64,000 nt of DNA, from contig NZ_JAFMZP010000011.1 in assembly GCF_024436435.1 (NCBI RefSeq), positions 80,627 through 144,626 on the forward strand. Reading direction: 5' to 3'. The DNA is from Desertivirga xinjiangensis. Its GTDB lineage: Bacteria; Bacteroidota; Bacteroidia; Sphingobacteriales; Sphingobacteriaceae. Positions 61,625-64,000 of the stretch are shown here, piece after piece (positions within the stretch are counted from its first letter, which is position 1; every line of letters starts with the position of its first letter). The position numbers were made by a program, and so were the translations under genes. The notes under the pieces were generated by a model. It was given only the letters and a program-made list of their open reading frames with translations, made no database searches and had not been told where the DNA came from.

Positions 61625-62851
61625 ATGAAACTATATATTCTTAATTTACTTTTTCTCCTAATGACAGTGGTGGTGCTATCTTCATGCAAGGGAGAAAATG
61701 CATCGTCGGATCACGCACATGAACAGGGAGCAAAATATACCTGTCCCATGCATCCACACGTGGTACAGGATGCCCCTGGCACATGTCCTGTCTGCAAAAT
61801 GGACCTTGTATTGGTAAAGAGTACCGGGAATAAAAATGGCCTGACGCTAACCGGGCAACAAATTAAGTTAGCGAACATACAAACTATAAAAGTTGGTAAG
61901 GGTAGCTTTAGTTCGGCTAAAATACTAAACGCCCGTCTGGTAGCTAATCCCGAACAATCTGAAATAATTTCAAGTAAATATCCCGGGAGGATAGAAAAAC
62001 TTTTTGTAAAGGAAGCAGGGCAGGTGATTTCTAAGGGGCAGCCATTGATGCAGATCTACAGCGAAACGCTTCAAACACTGCAACAGGATTATCTGCTACA
62101 GGTAAAGCAAGCCGCAGCTTTTCCAAGCGAAAAGATCTACACCACCTTAAAGCTCGCGGCAGAGAGTAAGCTGAAGCTTTATGGGTATTCCACTGCTCAA
62201 ATAAAAGCCCTGACTAGATCGACTGGAAAACTATCACCTACGGTAACCATTTTTTCTGGCGCCTCGGGTGTTATCAGTGAAATCAATATTACAGAAGGTC
62301 AATACGTGTCGGAAGGATCTGTGCTTCTTCGCCTCGAAGACTTTAATACCCTTTGGCTCGAAGCGGATGCTTATTCTTCCGAGCTCCCAGAGCTTAAGCC
62401 CGGAAAAAGAGTCAAGGCTGTGTTTGCCAACATAGAGCAAGAGGTAGTGATCGACTTTGTGGGACCTCAAATAAACCCTTCTACACGTTTATTAACAGTG
62501 AGAGCCTCTGTAAACAATTCAAAAGGCCAGCTGCAACCGGGCATGCCAGCGAAGGTATTTCTGCCGGTTGATAAAAGTGAAGGGCTGATAAGTGTCCCTC
62601 AGGAAGCGGTTATTCGGAATGAGAGTGGAGCGCATGTCTGGATCAAGACAGCGAATCATTCTTTTGAGCCTGTCCCGGTTAAAACAGGCGCAGAAGACTC
62701 TGATAGCATTTTGATAACAACCGGTTTGCACCCCGGCCAGGAGATAGTTAGCAGAGGTGCATATTTACTATACAGCGAGTTCGTCTTAAAAAAAGGAACC
62801 GAGCCTCTTAGTACACATAATTCCGCAAATAAAACACAACATAATCATTAA
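61625..62851 (+). CDS. cusB: CusB-like adaptor with N-terminal heavy-metal-binding domain
   Basis: A 408-residue lipoprotein (lipid Cys21, VLSSC). Residues 38-59 form the heavy-metal-binding domain YTCPMHPHV ... CPVCKM, with C40, M42, H43, C54, C57 and M59. The usual adaptor parts follow (RIEKLFVKEAGQVISKGQ, ITEGQYVSEGSVLLRL). The C-terminus is His-rich (KTQHNH). It starts 10 bp after the first adaptor and delivers or senses copper for the pump. Confidence 0.93.
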   Translation: MKLYILNLLFLLMTVVVLSSCKGENASSDHAHEQGAKYTCPMHPHVVQDAPGTCPVCKMDLVLVKSTGNKNGLTLTGQQIKLANIQTIKVGKGSFSSAKILNARLVANPEQSEIISSKYPGRIEKLFVKEAGQVISKGQPLMQIYSETLQTLQQDYLLQVKQAAAFPSEKIYTTLKLAAESKLKLYGYSTAQIKALTRSTGKLSPTVTIFSGASGVISEINITEGQYVSEGSVLLRLEDFNTLWLEADAYSSELPELKPGKRVKAVFANIEQEVVIDFVGPQINPSTRLLTVRASVNNSKGQLQPGMPAKVFLPVDKSEGLISVPQEAVIRNESGAHVWIKTANHSFEPVPVKTGAEDSDSILITTGLHPGQEIVSRGAYLLYSEFVLKKGTEPLSTHNSANKTQHNH

Positions 62852-62863
62852 TAACAATAAATC

Positions 62864-63412
62864 ATGAAAAGGAATCACATCTCAAAATCAGTAGTAGGTT
62901 TAGCATTCATCCTCGGATCACTCAGCATGAGTGCTTGTTCATCCGAGGGCGATAAAACTGCCGGGCATGAATCTACAGCAGCTGCAGAAAGTACTTCGGA
63001 AGCGGGGAACCCCCAATTTAGTGATGAGAAGGTAAAGGAAGTTTATGTGCATTATATCCACGTGAAAAATGCACTCGTTAATTCTGATGCAAAGGAAGCG
63101 CAACAGGGAGCTGCGGCCTTGCAGACAGCATTAACAGATGCCGGAAGCAGCCAGGGGGCGGATATCGCTGGTAAAATTGCGAGTGAAGCAAAAATTGATG
63201 TACAGCGCACGGAGTTCAGTTTGTTAACTGCTGAAGTTGAAAAAACTGTGAAAGCTTCAAAATTAAGTTCCGGTAAGATCTTCAAGCAGTATTGTCCGAT
63301 GGCTCATGGCGGCGACGGTGCGTATTGGCTGGCCAGCGAATCGGATATTAAAAACCCGTATTATGGCGATGAAATGCTTGAATGCGGAGAAGTGAAGGAA
63401 GAAATAAAGTAG
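62864..63412 (+). CDS. DUF3347 copper-binding lipoprotein
   Basis: A 182-residue lipoprotein (lipid Cys25, MSACSS) with a DUF3347 domain from about residue 52: VYVHYIHVKNALVNSDAKEAQ, here its first part, and the C-terminal metal site YCPMAHGGDGAYWL, ending GDEMLECGEVKEEI. DUF3347 proteins bind copper in the periplasm and are often next to CusB. It is the last gene of the operon, 13 bp after cusB. Confidence 0.88.
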   Translation: MKRNHISKSVVGLAFILGSLSMSACSSEGDKTAGHESTAAAESTSEAGNPQFSDEKVKEVYVHYIHVKNALVNSDAKEAQQGAAALQTALTDAGSSQGADIAGKIASEAKIDVQRTEFSLLTAEVEKTVKASKLSSGKIFKQYCPMAHGGDGAYWLASESDIKNPYYGDEMLECGEVKEEIK

Positions 63413-63489
63413 GGAACCTGGGCTTCGTTCACAATAAGGTTTTATTCTCAGGCGGGTACTTTCGATCCTAAGAACGACCTTAGTTACTT

Positions 63490-63645
63490 TTTTCGTCATC
63501 CCCCGGATGGTCATATTTTGCAAATAAAGGATTGAAAAATGATCGGAATTTCTGCTGAACTAGTTTCAGCACCTCTTGCTTGAGCATTGCTCTACGCATA
63601 TGAAGAGATGCCAGTCCTGAATCACGTTCAGGATTGGCATGACGA
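63490..63645. repeat. REP-like dispersed palindromic element, copy C
   Basis: Starts with TTTCGTCAT and ends with ATGACGAA. It contains the strong hairpin GCCAGTCCTGAA (63610-63621) with TTCAGGATTGGC (63627-63638), a 12-bp stem with one G-T pair, and the words CAGCACCTCTTGCTTGAGCA, close to copy A. No gene is present between 63413 and 64000; 63646-63849 shows nothing else I can support. Confidence 0.8.
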
Positions 63646-63849
63646 AAAAGTAAAAATAATTTGTTAGCTTTAGAAAAGTTGTCGCATGCCAACCGGCATT
63701 CCGCGGATCTAAAAGCCGCAGATATCCTCCAAGACATTTCTATAAAATACATAGTGAACGGGTCAATGCCAAGTCCCTATGGATTCTTATGGGCTTATGT
63801 ACAAGCTTGAACCATGAAGGTATTTTCACTCCACCAAGACTGTCAGTTT

Positions 63850-63889
63850 CACGGTCTTGCCACGGTTTAATCACGGTTTTCATACGGAT
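63850..63889. promoter_or_regulatory. Four ACGG repeats at 11-bp spacing
   Basis: ACGG occurs at 63851, 63862, 63873 and 63884, exactly 11 bp apart; the first three read CACGGT. Direct repeats spaced by about one helical turn are typical of tandem binding sites for OmpR/PhoB-class response regulators. The target gene would lie right of the window or is unknown. Confidence 0.5.
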
Positions 63890-63929
63890 CACCATTTTCG
63901 GTCATGTCTCGTTGTCTCGTCCTAATTAG

Positions 63930-64000
63930 GCTATACAGGTTAGGGGATTAATAGTAATTGAGCTATACAGCTTGATTTGTTATTTCTAAAGTAGCTATAC
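63930..64000. repeat. GCTATAC repeats at 32-bp spacing, cut by the window edge
   Basis: GCTATACAG is at 63930-63938 and 63962-63970, and GCTATAC again at 63994-64000, each 32 bp after the last. A 10-bp palindrome CCTAATTAGG (63921-63930) and a doubled TGTCTCGT (63905-63912, 63913-63920) sit just before. The third repeat is truncated by the window end. Confidence 0.5.

Noticed and set aside
63480..63752. 90-codon minus-strand open frame near the right edge
   Set aside because: It lies across REP-like copy C, so the frame is a by-product of the repeat.
63930..64000. CRISPR array
   Set aside because: The repeated unit is only 7-9 bp, far shorter than CRISPR repeats, and no cas gene is present.

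Overview
The window is chromosomal DNA from a member of the Bacteroidota, most likely family Sphingobacteriaceae (Pedobacter-like). The evidence is a SusC/SusD carbohydrate-uptake locus, promoters of the Bacteroidota TTTG/TAnnTTTG type without ribosome-binding-site dependence, a DUF2723 (GT117) protein, CreD with its small wHTH partner, an outer-membrane TonB receptor of the OMP beta-barrel class, and a Bacteroidota-type carotenoid cyclase. This placement rests on protein families only; no rRNA is present.

Layout, left to right. (1) 1-0.7 kb: the 3' part of an AraC-family regulator. (2) 0.8-12.3 kb: a polysaccharide utilization locus with a DUF6377 membrane regulator, SusC, SusD, a GH30 endo-glucanase, a surface glycan-binding lipoprotein and a GH3 exo-glucosidase. 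This is the gene set and order expected for fungal/yeast beta-1,6-glucan use. (3) 12.4-16 kb: MpaB-like oxygenase, DUF2809 protein, and the CreD/wHTH/membrane-protein operon. (4) 16-20.2 kb: a DUF4143 ATPase behind a perfect 16-bp inverted repeat, and a SNF2 helicase. (5) 20.2-24.4 kb: a lipid and pigment block with a fatty-acid 2-hydroxylase-like enzyme, thioredoxin, CrtI, and a divergent operon of an unknown protein, a lycopene cyclase and a cytochrome b5-like protein; no phytoene synthase is present. (6) 24.4-26.8 kb: PfkB kinase, then a scarred region with three tRNA-Asn copies (one degenerate), a REP-like palindrome and a gene remnant.

(7) 26.8-36.7 kb: AlkB/Ada-like DNA repair pair, PepSY protein, two convergent genes whose 3' ends are fused by a deletion, an MTHFR-like protein, a lone response regulator, AccA and a large DUF2723 protein. 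(8) 36.8-39.1 kb: housekeeping run of tRNA-Gln, Prs, ribosomal L25 and HIT. (9) 39.1-48 kb: a subclass B1 metallo-beta-lactamase, MFS exporter, DinB, an ECF41-type sigma factor with its carboxymuconolactone-decarboxylase partner, a PQQ sugar dehydrogenase, a VOC protein and a doubly broken hydrolase. (10) 48-55.4 kb: peptidyl-tRNA hydrolase, TonB receptor, an unusual nucleotidyltransferase-GHMP kinase fusion, Spx-like protein and M1 peptidase. (11) 55.5-63.4 kb: a copper/heavy-metal efflux operon (HYC_CC_PP, CusA-like pump broken by a frameshift, TolC, two adaptors, DUF3347). (12) 63.4-64 kb: no gene, but dense repeat structure, including four ACGG motifs at exact 11-bp spacing and three GCTATAC motifs at exact 32-bp spacing.

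The most interesting observations are the GHMP-kinase fusion, the CusA break with a strong Shine-Dalgarno sequence before the second half, the GTACAA motifs between the divergent carotenoid genes, the tRNA-Asn/remnant region, the dispersed REP-like palindromes and the phased repeats at the right edge. I did not find a clearly new defence or mobile system in this window.
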